Source of the DNA: Acetobacteraceae bacterium AT-5844
Lineage (GTDB): Bacteria > Pseudomonadota > Alphaproteobacteria > Acetobacterales > Acetobacteraceae
Length of the DNA: 58,287 nt
Direction of reading: 5' to 3'
Assembly (NCBI GenBank): GCA_000245075.1
Contig: JH599972.1
Span: forward strand, 163,260 to 221,546
Shown here: positions 40,338-49,024 of the stretch, in pieces
How the letters are laid out: every line of letters begins with the position of its first letter
How positions within the stretch are numbered: the stretch's first letter is position 1
The notes under the pieces: model-generated
Told to the model about the DNA's origin: nothing
The model's input: the letters and a program-made list of their open reading frames with translations, nothing else
The model's database searches: none
Translations under genes and position numbers: made by a program

Positions 40338-40667
40338 TCAGATGCGATAGCGCAGGCCGGCTTCAGCCAGGGCCGCGTGAGGGACCAATCGTGGGTCAAG
40401 GCCCAGCAAGCTGCGCAAAGTGCCGAGCGTGTCCTGAAGACGCAGGCTTGCGGCGGCGCCGCTGGCAGGCATCAGCGCCACTGCGCTCCGCCAAAGCAGC
40501 ACGGCCGCCTCGCGGGCCAAAGGGGTTGCCATCATGAAGCCTTCTCCGCACTCCTCAGCTGTGCAGCTCAAGGCATGGGCGATGGCGGCATAAGTGGCGA
40601 TGTCCTCTTCTTCCAGAGCCAGGGGAATGAAGGATTCTTTCGTGGCAACGGCCGCGATGGCGTTCAT
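40338..40667 (-). CDS. Hypothetical protein between flgL and flgI
   Basis: This 109-aa protein begins SFIPLALEEEDIATYAAIAHAL and has a hydrophobic helical middle (EAAVLLWRSAVALMP), then LRLQDTLGTLRSLLGLDPRLV. It has no signal peptide. It is encoded 28 bp after flgL and 15 bp before flgI with GGAGAA before the ATG, so it is probably a flagellar protein by operon position. No known flagellar family matched by eye; FliX was considered but its pattern is not met. Confidence 0.7.
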   Translation of the reverse strand: MNAIAAVATKESFIPLALEEEDIATYAAIAHALSCTAEECGEGFMMATPLAREAAVLLWRSAVALMPASGAAASLRLQDTLGTLRSLLGLDPRLVPHAALAEAGLRYRI

Positions 40668-40695
40668 GCCGGGTTCTCCGTGTCTCGTGCCGTAA

Positions 40696-41742
40696 TCAGA
40701 GGTAGTTCACCAGGCTCAGCTCCTGCAGCCGCGCCGTGATGGAATAGGTTGCCTGTAACTGGATCTGCAGTGTGCTGACCCTGTCGGAGAGAGTGTAATA
40801 GTCCGCGCCTTCCAAATTATTGATCTGCTGGGTCGCGGAGGTCACCGTGCGTTCCTGAATAGCCGCGACCCGCTCCAGCCGTGCTTCCTTGGTGCCGAGC
40901 GTGCCCGCCACGGTCGTAAGCTGTGTCTGCGCGCCGCGGATCAGCTCTCCGGCGCGGCTATTCAGAGCGGCCTTCGCTTCCTCTGTCAGCTTTGTCTCAT
41001 CGTTGCCCAGCAAAGAGGTCAGCGCGAGCGCTTGCAGCGTGTCCTTGAAAGCACCGTTATCGCCTCGCACGTCATAAGCCAGGGTCTGGCCTTCGGCGAT
41101 GCGGACCAGGTTTGGCGTGCCATCGCCGGTCGTGCTGCCAGACGTATAATAGAGGGTGTAGAAGTCCGAACCGGGTCCGCCGAATACCGCGTCGATCTGG
41201 TCCAGCACATCCTGCACAGTGCTTGCATCCAGGGGTACGCCAGCATTCGCAGCCACAACAGAATCCACAATGCTCTGCATATGCGCAGGCAGATCCGTAA
41301 TATTACTGACCGGACGAGAGGCGCTGTCCGTTCCTCCGAAGACCTTTTGGCCCTGGAAATCCGTGTTCAGGAGGTCGGCGATCGAGCCCAGGATGTCGGG
41401 TGTATCGGCGGCGAGCATATGGAAGCTCTGCTGCCGAAGCGTATCCGCCTGCAGGATCTGCTTCGAAGTATCCTCGAGAACCGAGCCGATCGAGGTCATT
41501 GCCGTCTGCATCGTTTTCATGCGCTCGCCGGCAAGAGCGGTCGCGTTCTTCAGCGCATCACCCTGCTGGATATCATCATACAGGCGATATAGCAGAGATG
41601 CGCCCACGCCCATTTCCTTTGCCGGATCGCTCTTCCGGCCGGAGGCGATCTCGGCGGTCGACTGGGCAAGCTGGATTTGCAGCGCCTGCAAGTTGGCTTG
41701 GCGGCCGAGGGCAACGCCGGCGCCCGAAATGCGCTCCATCAT
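40696..41742 (-). CDS. flgL: Flagellar hook-associated protein FlgL (HAP3)
   Basis: This 348-aa junction protein links the hook to the filament. The flagellin-like N-terminus contains LQALQIQLAQSTAEIASGRKS, and the DTSKQILQADTLRQQSF helix follows; the C-terminus contains LERVAAIQERTVTSATQQINNLEGADYYTLSDRVSTLQIQLQATY, typical of FlgL. The order flgE-flgK-flgL confirms it. Two adjacent ATGs start the gene 14 bp after flgK. FlgN-like chaperone at 30583 is its probable partner. Confidence 0.93.
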   Translation of the reverse strand: MMERISGAGVALGRQANLQALQIQLAQSTAEIASGRKSDPAKEMGVGASLLYRLYDDIQQGDALKNATALAGERMKTMQTAMTSIGSVLEDTSKQILQADTLRQQSFHMLAADTPDILGSIADLLNTDFQGQKVFGGTDSASRPVSNITDLPAHMQSIVDSVVAANAGVPLDASTVQDVLDQIDAVFGGPGSDFYTLYYTSGSTTGDGTPNLVRIAEGQTLAYDVRGDNGAFKDTLQALALTSLLGNDETKLTEEAKAALNSRAGELIRGAQTQLTTVAGTLGTKEARLERVAAIQERTVTSATQQINNLEGADYYTLSDRVSTLQIQLQATYSITARLQELSLVNYL

Positions 41743-41756
41743 GACGGTATCCCCTT

Positions 41757-43220
41757 TCAGCGAATGGTGCTCAGTTCCTCAAGCATTTTGGATGCAGCCT
41801 GGATGATCTGCACTGAGGCAGAATAGGTCTGCTGGACCATCATCAGGCGCGACAGCTCTTCATCGACATTGACCGCCGTCTTGTTCACGAGGTCGGTGCG
41901 CGCCTGCAGCGCCAGGCTGGAGCGCGTGGTGGCGCGGTCGGTCCAGATGGCGCGCTCACCTTGCATCAGGCCGATGGCCTGCGACGCCGCCTGAGAAAGG
42001 TTCATGGAGCCCGGAAGGCCACCGCTCGTGTCGTAGGTGCGCGTGGCATCCATCGCGTTCAGCCAGCCAAGGATACCGGTGTTATCGGAGGCGTTGCCCT
42101 CCGCCGTCGCCTGCATGCCGTCTCGCATGCGCCAAAGAGCGCCACCCTGTTCAGGATCCACCTGCGTATTGATGCCGATGGTGCGTGCCATGCCGACGAA
42201 GGGCTGCGAGGGATCGAAGGTGGCGCTGCCATCACGGGTGAAGAGGCCCGCCTGCAGGCCGGTGAGAGATGTATCCGATTCCTGGAAAGTTACGGCGAGT
42301 TGGCCAGCAACCTGATCGAGCATGTCCGCGAATTTGGGCATGGTTTCGTCACGCATCTTCAGGCCGGCGGCGAGACTTCCGCTCTCGGAAATGCGCAGCA
42401 CCCGCCCGTCAACCGTGATATCCGACAGGCCATCGGTATAGGGCGCGGTACCGCCATGCCGGACGTCGGATGGAATTTCGGGCACATGCGTGAAGGAGAG
42501 CTTGTGCACCGTACCGCTATCGAACAGCGTGGTGCCGCCGTCGGTCATGACGATGAGCTTGCCGGGGCCGTTATTGTAGATACGGAGCGGCAGCTTCTGC
42601 GACAGATCCGCGAGAAGGGTCTCGCGCTGGTCCTCGAATTCGGCGGTCGACGCGCCGCGGGCGGAAGCCTGCGCAAGCTTCTGCTCAATCTCCTGAAGCT
42701 TATCCAGGGACGTGTTGACCGCCGCGACATCCCGGGAGATTCCAAGATCGGCCTGAGTGCGGACGTTGGAGACGGCCGCGTCCATGTCCTGCAAGCCGGC
42801 AACCAGGTCTTGTGCTGCGGAAAGCGCCTGGGTCTGCGCCACGGCATTGTCGGGCGCGGCAGAGAGCGTGGTCAGCGCTTCCTTGAGGCTCCCAAGCAGA
42901 GACGACAGCGAGCGCTCGTCCGCAGGCTGGCCGATGGCGCTGGTGTAGGTTTCCAAGAGAGATTGCATCCGGCTCGCGAAGGCCGAGGCACCGTCGGCGC
43001 TGCGGGAAGCCGCGGCCAGCACGGCGTCGCCCGCGCGCTGGGTAACGCCGGTGGCAACGCCAGCCCCCTGGCCCGCCACGAGGTTCTCGCTGCGCGGCAT
43101 GTCGCGCCGCACATAGCCAGGGGTCTGGGCGTTGGAGACGTTGTTGGAGATGAGCGCTGCGGCCCGCTGTTCAGCCGCCAGCGAGCTCAGCGCGTTCAGC
43201 ATCGCGCCTTGAATGGACAT
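41757..43220 (-). CDS. flgK: Flagellar hook-associated protein FlgK (HAP1)
   Basis: This 487-aa first junction protein has the N-terminal signature SLAAEQRAAALISNNVSNAQTPGYVRRD, a long helical region with LQKIEQKLAQA-like coils, and a C-terminal AVNVDEELSRLMMVQQTYSASVQIIQAASKML typical of HAP1. It lies between flgE and flgL. An isolated TTTCGCATA motif lies 35-50 bp upstream, in the 80-bp gap from flgE, so flgK-flgL-orf-flgI may have its own promoter. Confidence 0.95.
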   Translation of the reverse strand: MSIQGAMLNALSSLAAEQRAAALISNNVSNAQTPGYVRRDMPRSENLVAGQGAGVATGVTQRAGDAVLAAASRSADGASAFASRMQSLLETYTSAIGQPADERSLSSLLGSLKEALTTLSAAPDNAVAQTQALSAAQDLVAGLQDMDAAVSNVRTQADLGISRDVAAVNTSLDKLQEIEQKLAQASARGASTAEFEDQRETLLADLSQKLPLRIYNNGPGKLIVMTDGGTTLFDSGTVHKLSFTHVPEIPSDVRHGGTAPYTDGLSDITVDGRVLRISESGSLAAGLKMRDETMPKFADMLDQVAGQLAVTFQESDTSLTGLQAGLFTRDGSATFDPSQPFVGMARTIGINTQVDPEQGGALWRMRDGMQATAEGNASDNTGILGWLNAMDATRTYDTSGGLPGSMNLSQAASQAIGLMQGERAIWTDRATTRSSLALQARTDLVNKTAVNVDEELSRLMMVQQTYSASVQIIQAASKMLEELSTIR

Positions 43221-43254
43221 GGCTCGGATCCCGCCTGCGTTTCAGGATGTCATG

Positions 43255-43270
43255 GCATTTCGCATAGTGG
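43255..43270 (+). promoter_or_regulatory. TTTCGCATA motif upstream of flgK
   Basis: GCATTTCGCATAGTGG has its core at 43258-43264, in the flgE-flgK gap, 38 bp before the flgK start. Confidence 0.65.
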
Positions 43271-43300
43271 GGGCGCGACCTCGCGCGCCCCCGCCGGCGA

Positions 43301-44773
43301 TTACCGCTTCAGGGTTGTCGCCTCTTCCAACATCTGGTCAGCGGTCCGCACCACTGTGGCGTTGGAGCTGTAGGCACGCTGTGTCTCGATAAGGTTGGTC
43401 AGCTCCGTGCCGATGTCCACGTTGGAGGATTCCAGCGCACCACCCGAGGTCGTGCCTGCTGCCCCCTCGCCCGCGACCAGAAGACGCGGAGCCCCTGCCG
43501 TACGGGCCATTTCGTAGGCGTCGCCGTTGATCGGGTTCAGCCCGTCCGGATTCGGGAAGACCGCGAGCTTGAGCTGATAGATCGGCCGCGACTGTCCGTT
43601 GGAGAAGGTCGCGATAACCTTGCCGTCATCCTCGATGGATACGCGCTCCAGCAGGCCGAAGGACGAACCATTCTTTTCAATCTTCGTCGGCACGAAGCTA
43701 CCGCTCAGCTGGGTGACGCCCTCGAAGCTGTCGAGGTTACCGAGCTTGACCGGCAGGCTGGCGGTCCCGTTACCCAGGGAGAGGGTCAGGGTGCCGTAGG
43801 TTCTGTCGTAGGTGCCGAGGCCGGCGACAACATCGGGCGACCCGTCGCTATCGCTATCCTGACCATGGACGGAAGGATCAGGCACCTGTGCCGTGGTATC
43901 GAGCGGAACGCCGGTCGTGTACTTGCCGCTGGCGTCAGTAACAGACTTCAGCGTGCCGGCATTGGCGCCGGTGTTCCAGAATTCCAGCGAGATGCGCCCG
44001 ACCAGGCGGTCCGGGTCCGTTGCTGCTTTCGCCGGGTCGACCGGGGCGAGCGCGCCGGAGTCCGTGGCGCTATCGAAGATTTCCACGGTCCAGGTGTAGG
44101 AGCTCGGGTCCGAGGCATTTTCCGGAACCACCGGCACGAAGCGGTAGGTCAGGGTCTGAGTGCCACCGAGTGCGTCATAGTAATCGACATTGCTGACGAA
44201 ACTGTCGATATCCGGCGGCGGCGACGCATAGGCGGTCTGGCCGCTCGGCAGATTCGCCCAGAATGTCATCTCCGTCGTCGGAGAAGAAGCGACGCTGATG
44301 TTGTTGATGTTGACAGTCGTCAGGCTGTCCATGTTGTTGTCGCCGACCGTGCCGACGGGCAGGCCATCCGTGCCCAGCTTGACGCCCTGCAGATAATAGC
44401 CCGCCGCGTTGACGAGGTTGCCGGCGGCGTCCGGACGGAAGGAGCCCGCACGGGTCGCCAGGTACTTACCGTTGCTTCCCGCGGCTTCGTTGACGACAAG
44501 GAAGCCGTTGCCGTTAACGGCGATGTCGGTATCGATCCCGGTCGCCTGCAGCTGGCCCACCGAACTGATTGCGACGCGGTTGCTGGCGGAGGTTCCTGCC
44601 AGCGCGGAAGAGCCGTTGCTCGAGCCATACAGCACGAGGCTGGAGAATTGCGTATCCACACGCTTATAGCCAACGGTCGAGCTGTTGGCGATGTTGTTGG
44701 AGATACCGGAGAGCTTGGTGGCCTGAGCGTTCAGGCCGGAGACGCTGGTCCGGAGAGCATTGATAGCCGTCAT
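43301..44773 (-). CDS. flgE: Flagellar hook protein FlgE
   Basis: This 490-aa hook subunit has the N-terminal SVSGLNAQATKLSGISNNIANSSTVGYKRVDTQFSS signature and SVGQLQATGIDTDIAVNGNGFLVV, a variable centre, and the C-terminal LESSNVDIGTELTNLIETQRAYSSNATVVRTADQML, all family-standard. FlgD at 18033 is its cap. It begins 123 bp after motB; that gap contains no TTTCGCA core, only CG-rich sequence. The length is within the usual range for alphaproteobacteria. Confidence 0.97.
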   Translation of the reverse strand: MTAINALRTSVSGLNAQATKLSGISNNIANSSTVGYKRVDTQFSSLVLYGSSNGSSALAGTSASNRVAISSVGQLQATGIDTDIAVNGNGFLVVNEAAGSNGKYLATRAGSFRPDAAGNLVNAAGYYLQGVKLGTDGLPVGTVGDNNMDSLTTVNINNISVASSPTTEMTFWANLPSGQTAYASPPPDIDSFVSNVDYYDALGGTQTLTYRFVPVVPENASDPSSYTWTVEIFDSATDSGALAPVDPAKAATDPDRLVGRISLEFWNTGANAGTLKSVTDASGKYTTGVPLDTTAQVPDPSVHGQDSDSDGSPDVVAGLGTYDRTYGTLTLSLGNGTASLPVKLGNLDSFEGVTQLSGSFVPTKIEKNGSSFGLLERVSIEDDGKVIATFSNGQSRPIYQLKLAVFPNPDGLNPINGDAYEMARTAGAPRLLVAGEGAAGTTSGGALESSNVDIGTELTNLIETQRAYSSNATVVRTADQMLEEATTLKR

Positions 44774-44896
44774 CGGTGGTCCCTGCGATGGTTATGGGAT
44801 CAAAAAGGGTTTGCAGTCAGGTTGCGAGCAGCCTGGCCCGTTTTGGGGCGGGACCGGCTCCGGCTTCTGCCGGAGGGCCGGTGAAGGTTGGCGGTT

Positions 44897-45835
44897 TCAC
44901 CGCCGGGGTTCCTGTGCGGTGCGGCGGGCGGCCTGGGCCGCGCGCGCTGCGGCCACGACATCGGCGCGCATGACAGTGATGGCGATGCGCCGGTTGCGCG
45001 GATCATTCGGTGCTTCCGGCATCAGAAGATCGACCGACGCCTTGCCTTCCACACGGTACATTCGTGCCGAGGGAACGCCCTCGCGCTCGAGGACGCGGCG
45101 TGCGCTATTGGCGCGATCAGCTGACAATTCCCAGTTGCCATAGCCATTCCGGGTGAAGGACTGGGCGTCGGTATGGCCTGAGATGACCACGGCATTTGGC
45201 ACTGTTGCCAGAACCCCGCCAAGCACCTGCAAAATTCGCTGCAGGCGAGGCGTGGGGTCGGCGGTACCGGAGGCGAACATGGGCAAGCCGTCGCGATCGA
45301 AGATCTGCAGCCGGAGACCCTCGGGCGTCATTTCCACCTGCATATTCTGCGCGAAGTCGCGGAGCGCGCCGTCACTGTTGCCGAGCTGGCGTTCGATCTC
45401 GGCCTTCATCGCCTCGAAGCGCTGGCGTTCGATTGGATCGGGGAGGCCGCTTTCCTGCGCCGCACTCGTGGAGGCTTGGGGAGCTTCACCGTTATTCGCA
45501 GTCTCGCCGCCATCGCTGTCCTCGCGCAGTCCGCCGTCGCTGACCTGAGTCAGTGGATCCTGGCGGGAGTCGCCCGCTACCAGCACGGAACGGCCGCCAT
45601 CGAGCGCACCATTGCCGGATGGCATGTTGAGGACAGAGGAGGCGTTGAAGAACTGAGCAATGCCGTCCCGTTGCGCCTCCGTGGTCGAGGAGAGCAGCCA
45701 CATCACGAGGAAGAACGCCATCATGGCCGTCACGAAGTCGGCGTAGGCGATTTTCCACTGACCGCCATGCTCGTCGTCATGCGCCGCATGGTGCTTTTTG
45801 ACGATGATGGGGCGTTTGTTGTTGTCGGAACTCAT
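44897..45835 (-). CDS. motB: Flagellar motor stator protein MotB
   Basis: This 312-aa stator subunit anchors to peptidoglycan. The single membrane segment (about residues 28-49) carries the proton-binding D33 in AYADFVTAMMAFFLVMWLL. A plug-like region follows, and the OmpA-like domain has VVISGHTDAQSF and GNWELSADRANSARRVL. The cytoplasmic N-terminus is basic (RPIIVKKHH). Its partner motA is encoded 11 kb away at 56600. A TTTTCGCATTCA motif and a TATAAT-like element lie 36-64 bp upstream. Confidence 0.96.
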   Translation of the reverse strand: MSSDNNKRPIIVKKHHAAHDDEHGGQWKIAYADFVTAMMAFFLVMWLLSSTTEAQRDGIAQFFNASSVLNMPSGNGALDGGRSVLVAGDSRQDPLTQVSDGGLREDSDGGETANNGEAPQASTSAAQESGLPDPIERQRFEAMKAEIERQLGNSDGALRDFAQNMQVEMTPEGLRLQIFDRDGLPMFASGTADPTPRLQRILQVLGGVLATVPNAVVISGHTDAQSFTRNGYGNWELSADRANSARRVLEREGVPSARMYRVEGKASVDLLMPEAPNDPRNRRIAITVMRADVVAAARAAQAARRTAQEPRR

Positions 45836-45870
45836 GCGAGGGGGCAGCCCGTTCTCATGCCTGGGGGGAC

Positions 45871-45899
45871 ATTATAGCGGAGGATTTTCGCATTCAAGT
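45871..45899 (-). promoter_or_regulatory. TTTTCGCAT motif and TATAAT box upstream of motB
   Basis: Read towards motB, AATGCGAAAAT (core 45886-45892) is followed 11 bp later by TATAAT (complement of 45871-45876), a perfect -10-like hexamer 35 bp before the ATG. The motif overlaps the stop end of the upstream FliK-like gene. Confidence 0.55.
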
Positions 45900-46598
45900 G
45901 CGACGATCCTGTTCGGTGTGTCTCAGCGTGAGGTCCCCCGCGAGCTTCAACCGGTGCAGCACAGCCTCGAACCTCTCGGCCAACTCCGCCATCAGAGGAC
46001 GCGGCAGCGGCTCCGCGCTCTCCATCACTACGTCCAGGCGCCTGTCCTCCAGCCTGCCGCGCAGTTCGAGGCGGCCGGTGGAGGGCAAGCTCAAACGGAT
46101 AGCAAAGGCACCCCGTGCAGAAGCCTGGCCAACCCCGCCCCTGCGCTCCCGATCCGGCCGCCAGAACAATTCGATCCAGCCGGCCTGATGGGCGACCTGA
46201 ATCGGCACGCGCTGCCCGGCCCAAAGTGAGGGCTCACCGAGGGAAGGCGGTGGGAGAGGCGCCGAGCCAAGCAGCCCTAGCAATGATTTTTCGCTGATGC
46301 CGAGGCCCAGGGCCATACGTGCCAGGCGAGCCTCTCCGAGCCAGCTTCGGATATCGGGCCGCAGTGCCGCAAGCGCCAGCGGCAAGGTCATGCCCGCCGG
46401 GCCGCCGGGCAACAACGCTTCGAGGCCTTGGATTGCGGGCGGCGGGTCCGGTGGGGCGGGTTCTGGCGGCGCCGCGCCGCGCGCCGGCACCGGGCCGACA
46501 ATCCGCGCGGCCGCGGCATAGCCCATCTCCGCCTCGCGGCCCGCCGTGCCGTGGCGCGGCGCATGCACGGCGATAACCGGCTCGGCGCTCTTGCTCAT
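45894..46598 (-). CDS. FliK-like protein at the end of the fliF operon
   Basis: This 234-aa protein has a Pro/Ala-rich N-terminal third (PPEPAPPDPPPAIQ), a middle with ALAALRPDIRSWLGEARLARMALGLG, and a C-terminal domain FAIRLSLPSTGRLELRGRLEDRRLDVVMESAEPL, followed by a helix and final strand (LKLAGDLTLRH). This last part has the spacing of the Flg_hook domain of FliK. A full FliK exists at 16521, so this is a probable paralogue or substrate-specificity partner. It overlaps fliG by 4 nt (ATGA), which shows it is translated with the C-ring genes. The assignment is inference from pattern. Confidence 0.6.
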   Translation of the reverse strand: MSKSAEPVIAVHAPRHGTAGREAEMGYAAAARIVGPVPARGAAPPEPAPPDPPPAIQGLEALLPGGPAGMTLPLALAALRPDIRSWLGEARLARMALGLGISEKSLLGLLGSAPLPPPSLGEPSLWAGQRVPIQVAHQAGWIELFWRPDRERRGGVGQASARGAFAIRLSLPSTGRLELRGRLEDRRLDVVMESAEPLPRPLMAELAERFEAVLHRLKLAGDLTLRHTEQDRRT

Positions 46599-47641
46599 GA
46601 GAGCTCCTGGTTGCCGATTTCATCTTCCTCGAGGATGAAAATACGGCCCTCATCCGCCAGGCGCTTGGCAATGGTGATGATCTCGGTCTGCGCGTCCTCA
46701 ATCGCCTTCTTGCGCTGGGCGGGCATGTTCTCGATTTCGTCACGCATAATGGTGGCCGCGCGTTCCGACATACTGCCAAGGAACAGTTCCCGCAGCTCCA
46801 CGCTGGCGGCGGTCAGAGCCACCTGCAGCTTGTCTGCCGGGCATTCGGCGACGAGCGTCGCGAAGGTGGTGCGATCGACACGGATCAGGTCGTCGAAGGT
46901 GAACATGATGCGCCTGATGCGAGTGGCCGCATGCGGCTCGCGCGCCTCGATCTGCTTCATCAGGTGCTCGACAAGGCCCTTTTCGGCACGGTTCATGATC
47001 TCGGCGACAATCTGCGAGCTGTCGCGTTCGTAGCTGCGGCTGAGGTTGGTGATGAATTCCTTCTGCAACGTCTGCTCGATATCCTGCAGGACGCCCTTCT
47101 GGATGCTGTCCATCCGCACCATGCGCAGCACGATCTCGTCGACCGACGAGGTTGGCAGGAGCGCCAGCACGCGCGCGGCGTGCGCTGCCGGAAGCTTGGC
47201 CAGGATCACCGCGGCCGTCTGCGCCAGTTCCGTCCGCAGGTAAGTGGCGAGGACCTCAGGCGAGATATTCGCCAGCTTCTCCCACATGGTCTTGCCCTCG
47301 GGGCCACGGATTTCATCCATGATCTCGACGACCTTCTCATTCGGCAGCAGGCGCTTCAGCAGCCGCTCCGTCGTCTCTGCCGTGCCGATGATGGTGCCGG
47401 TACGGCCGACCTCGGTACGGAAGCGCATGATGACGCGTTCCACCGTGTCGATATCCACCTTGCCCAGATTGGCCATGGCGCGGCTGACGTGCCGGATTTC
47501 CTGTTCCTCCAGCCGGCCAAACATGGACTGGATGCGGTCTTCGTCCAGCGTCATGAACAGCACCGCGACATCGGAAAGGGAATCGGCCTTGATGCCGTTC
47601 TCCACAGGGCGGATGGCGCGGCGCGCCTCAGGGGCTCTCAT
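46595..47641 (-). CDS. fliG: Flagellar motor switch protein FliG
   Basis: This 348-aa C-ring protein contacts the stator and FliF. The N-terminal domain includes DVAVLFMTLDEDRIQSMFGRLEEQEIRHV; the middle has KLANISPEVLATYLRTELAQTAAVILAKLP and AARVLALLP, and the C-terminal domain MFTFDDLIRVDRTTF carries the conserved charged residues, followed by MSERAATIMRDEI. The ATG at 47641 overlaps the preceding orf by 4 nt. The longer frame upstream is non-coding. The length is normal. Confidence 0.97.
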   Translation of the reverse strand: MRAPEARRAIRPVENGIKADSLSDVAVLFMTLDEDRIQSMFGRLEEQEIRHVSRAMANLGKVDIDTVERVIMRFRTEVGRTGTIIGTAETTERLLKRLLPNEKVVEIMDEIRGPEGKTMWEKLANISPEVLATYLRTELAQTAAVILAKLPAAHAARVLALLPTSSVDEIVLRMVRMDSIQKGVLQDIEQTLQKEFITNLSRSYERDSSQIVAEIMNRAEKGLVEHLMKQIEAREPHAATRIRRIMFTFDDLIRVDRTTFATLVAECPADKLQVALTAASVELRELFLGSMSERAATIMRDEIENMPAQRKKAIEDAQTEIITIAKRLADEGRIFILEEDEIGNQELS

Positions 47642-47925
47642 CGGTCGGTGCTCCCGGCACGCAGGGTCTGAAGAGGTGTCAGGATGGCGGCGAGCATCGC
47701 CACCACCTCCGGCGGCATGGCGCCGCCATGGTCGATCCGCGCCAGCTTCTCCGGCAGGTCGGCCCCTGGGGGCACAGGGCGCTCCTGGCTGGCGGCAATG
47801 GCGTCGAGCTGTGCCTCCAGCGTCGCCAGTGCTGTGGCGCCTGGCTTGGCTTCCTGGCGCGCTGCCCAGCGCAGGGCGGCAGCCAGGCGGCGACGGCGGC
47901 GAATGCGCAGCAAGACGTCGCTCAT
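47638..47925 (-). CDS. Hypothetical small protein between fliP and fliG
   Basis: This 95-aa basic helical protein starts MSDVLLRIRRRRRLAAALRWAARQ, a strongly positive segment, followed by ALATLEAQLDAIAASQERP and LARIDHGGAMPPEVVAMLAAILTPLQTL. It overlaps fliP and fliG by 4 nt on each side, so it is certainly translated within the C-ring/export operon. No family was recognised. It might be a peripheral factor for FliP or FliG; FliO would normally be near fliP but has a membrane segment, which this lacks. Confidence 0.75.
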   Translation of the reverse strand: MSDVLLRIRRRRRLAAALRWAARQEAKPGATALATLEAQLDAIAASQERPVPPGADLPEKLARIDHGGAMPPEVVAMLAAILTPLQTLRAGSTDR

Positions 47926-48710
47926 GTCGAGAAGCCTCGCACCAAGGAGCCTGCAACCAGTGACCATCCATCGATCAGCACGAAGAAGATCAGTTTGAAT
48001 GGCAGGCTGACGACGACGGGCGGCAACATCATCATGCCCATGCCCATCAGGACGGAGCTGATGGCCATGTCGATGGCGAGAAACGGCAGGAACAACAGGA
48101 AGCCGATCTGGAAAGCCTTTGTCAGCTCCGACACCAGGAACGCGGCGGAGAGGATGTGAAGAGGTACTTCCGCCCGCTGCTGACGTGTCAGTGCGCTTGC
48201 CGAAGCACCCTCGGCGGGCTGCCATTTGGCGATGCTGATGAACAGCGCGAGCTCCTGTTCCCGCACATTCGCTTCCATGAAATCACGGAAGGGCCGGATA
48301 GCGCGCTCCGCCGCCTGCTCCTCCGTGATGCTGCCCTCGATGAGGGGCCGCCCGGCATCGTTCCAGGTCTTTTCCAGAACGGGCGCCATAACAAAGGCGG
48401 AGAGAAACAGTGCAAGGCTGACGATGACCGTATTGGGCGGGGATTGCTGCAGGCCAAGTGCGGTGCGCAACAGCGACAGCACGACAACGATGCGCGTGAA
48501 GGCAGTCGCCACCACGAGAATGCCCGGTGCGATGGCAAGCAGGGTTGTGGCGACGATCAGGCCCACGACACTGGTCGTCAGGCTCTGGCTGCCGCTGGCG
48601 ACGGCGTTGGCGCCCTCCGGGCCCAGACTCAGAGATACACTCTGGGCCAGAGCGGGAGAGGCGGCCAGCATCAGTGCCAGCACTGCCATGATCATTCGAA
48701 GATGCGGCAT
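47922..48710 (-). CDS. fliP: Flagellar export gate protein FliP
   Basis: This 262-aa export gate protein is made with a cleaved signal peptide (MAVLALMLAASPALAQ) and has about four further membrane segments. Family signatures are visible: FTRIVVVLSLLRTALGLQQSPPNTVIVSLALFLS, then the loop EKTWND, FRDFMEANVREQELALF, and the C-terminal FLPFLAIDMAISSVLMGMGMMMLPP. It is preceded by fliN with a 26-bp gap, with no fliO recognised nearby. Confidence 0.97.
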   Translation of the reverse strand: MPHLRMIMAVLALMLAASPALAQSVSLSLGPEGANAVASGSQSLTTSVVGLIVATTLLAIAPGILVVATAFTRIVVVLSLLRTALGLQQSPPNTVIVSLALFLSAFVMAPVLEKTWNDAGRPLIEGSITEEQAAERAIRPFRDFMEANVREQELALFISIAKWQPAEGASASALTRQQRAEVPLHILSAAFLVSELTKAFQIGFLLFLPFLAIDMAISSVLMGMGMMMLPPVVVSLPFKLIFFVLIDGWSLVAGSLVRGFST

Positions 48711-48736
48711 TCTGCCTGCTCTCCGCTGGTTCGTTG

Positions 48737-49024
48737 TCAGGCGGCGGAGGAGACGATCTCGGTGATCGAGATCGACAGCCTTCCGTCATCGGTGATCTGA
48801 ATTTCGCCTCGGGCAATGAGGCGCTCATTCGCAAGCAGGTCGATCGGCTCGCCGACCTTCTTGTCGAACTCGATCACGGAGCCGCGGCTGAGATTGAACA
48901 GCGCCGCCATCGGCAGGCGCTTGTTCCCCAGCACTACCTGCACATTCACGGGGATGTCCATGATGCGCGGCTTGCGCTCGGTCAGGAAAGGATTGTCGGT
49001 CCCGGTGGTGGTTTCGCCGGTCAT
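48737..49024 (-). CDS. fliN: Flagellar motor switch protein FliN
   Basis: This 95-aa C-ring protein consists of the SpoA domain: IMDIPVNVQVVLGNKRLPMAALFNLSRGSVIEFDKK, then GEPIDLLANERLIARGEI and ITEIV at the end. This is the short FliN without a CheC-like extension. It overlaps fliH by 4 nt, showing tight coupling. FliM is encoded across the fliF/fliL divide at 51973. Confidence 0.96.
   Translation of the reverse strand: MTGETTTGTDNPFLTERKPRIMDIPVNVQVVLGNKRLPMAALFNLSRGSVIEFDKKVGEPIDLLANERLIARGEIQITDDGRLSISITEIVSSAA

Noticed and set aside
47135-47155. Iteron-like CTCGTCG...CGACGAG word in fliG
   Set aside because: It is a short palindrome in conserved coding sequence and matches only the middle of the iteron.
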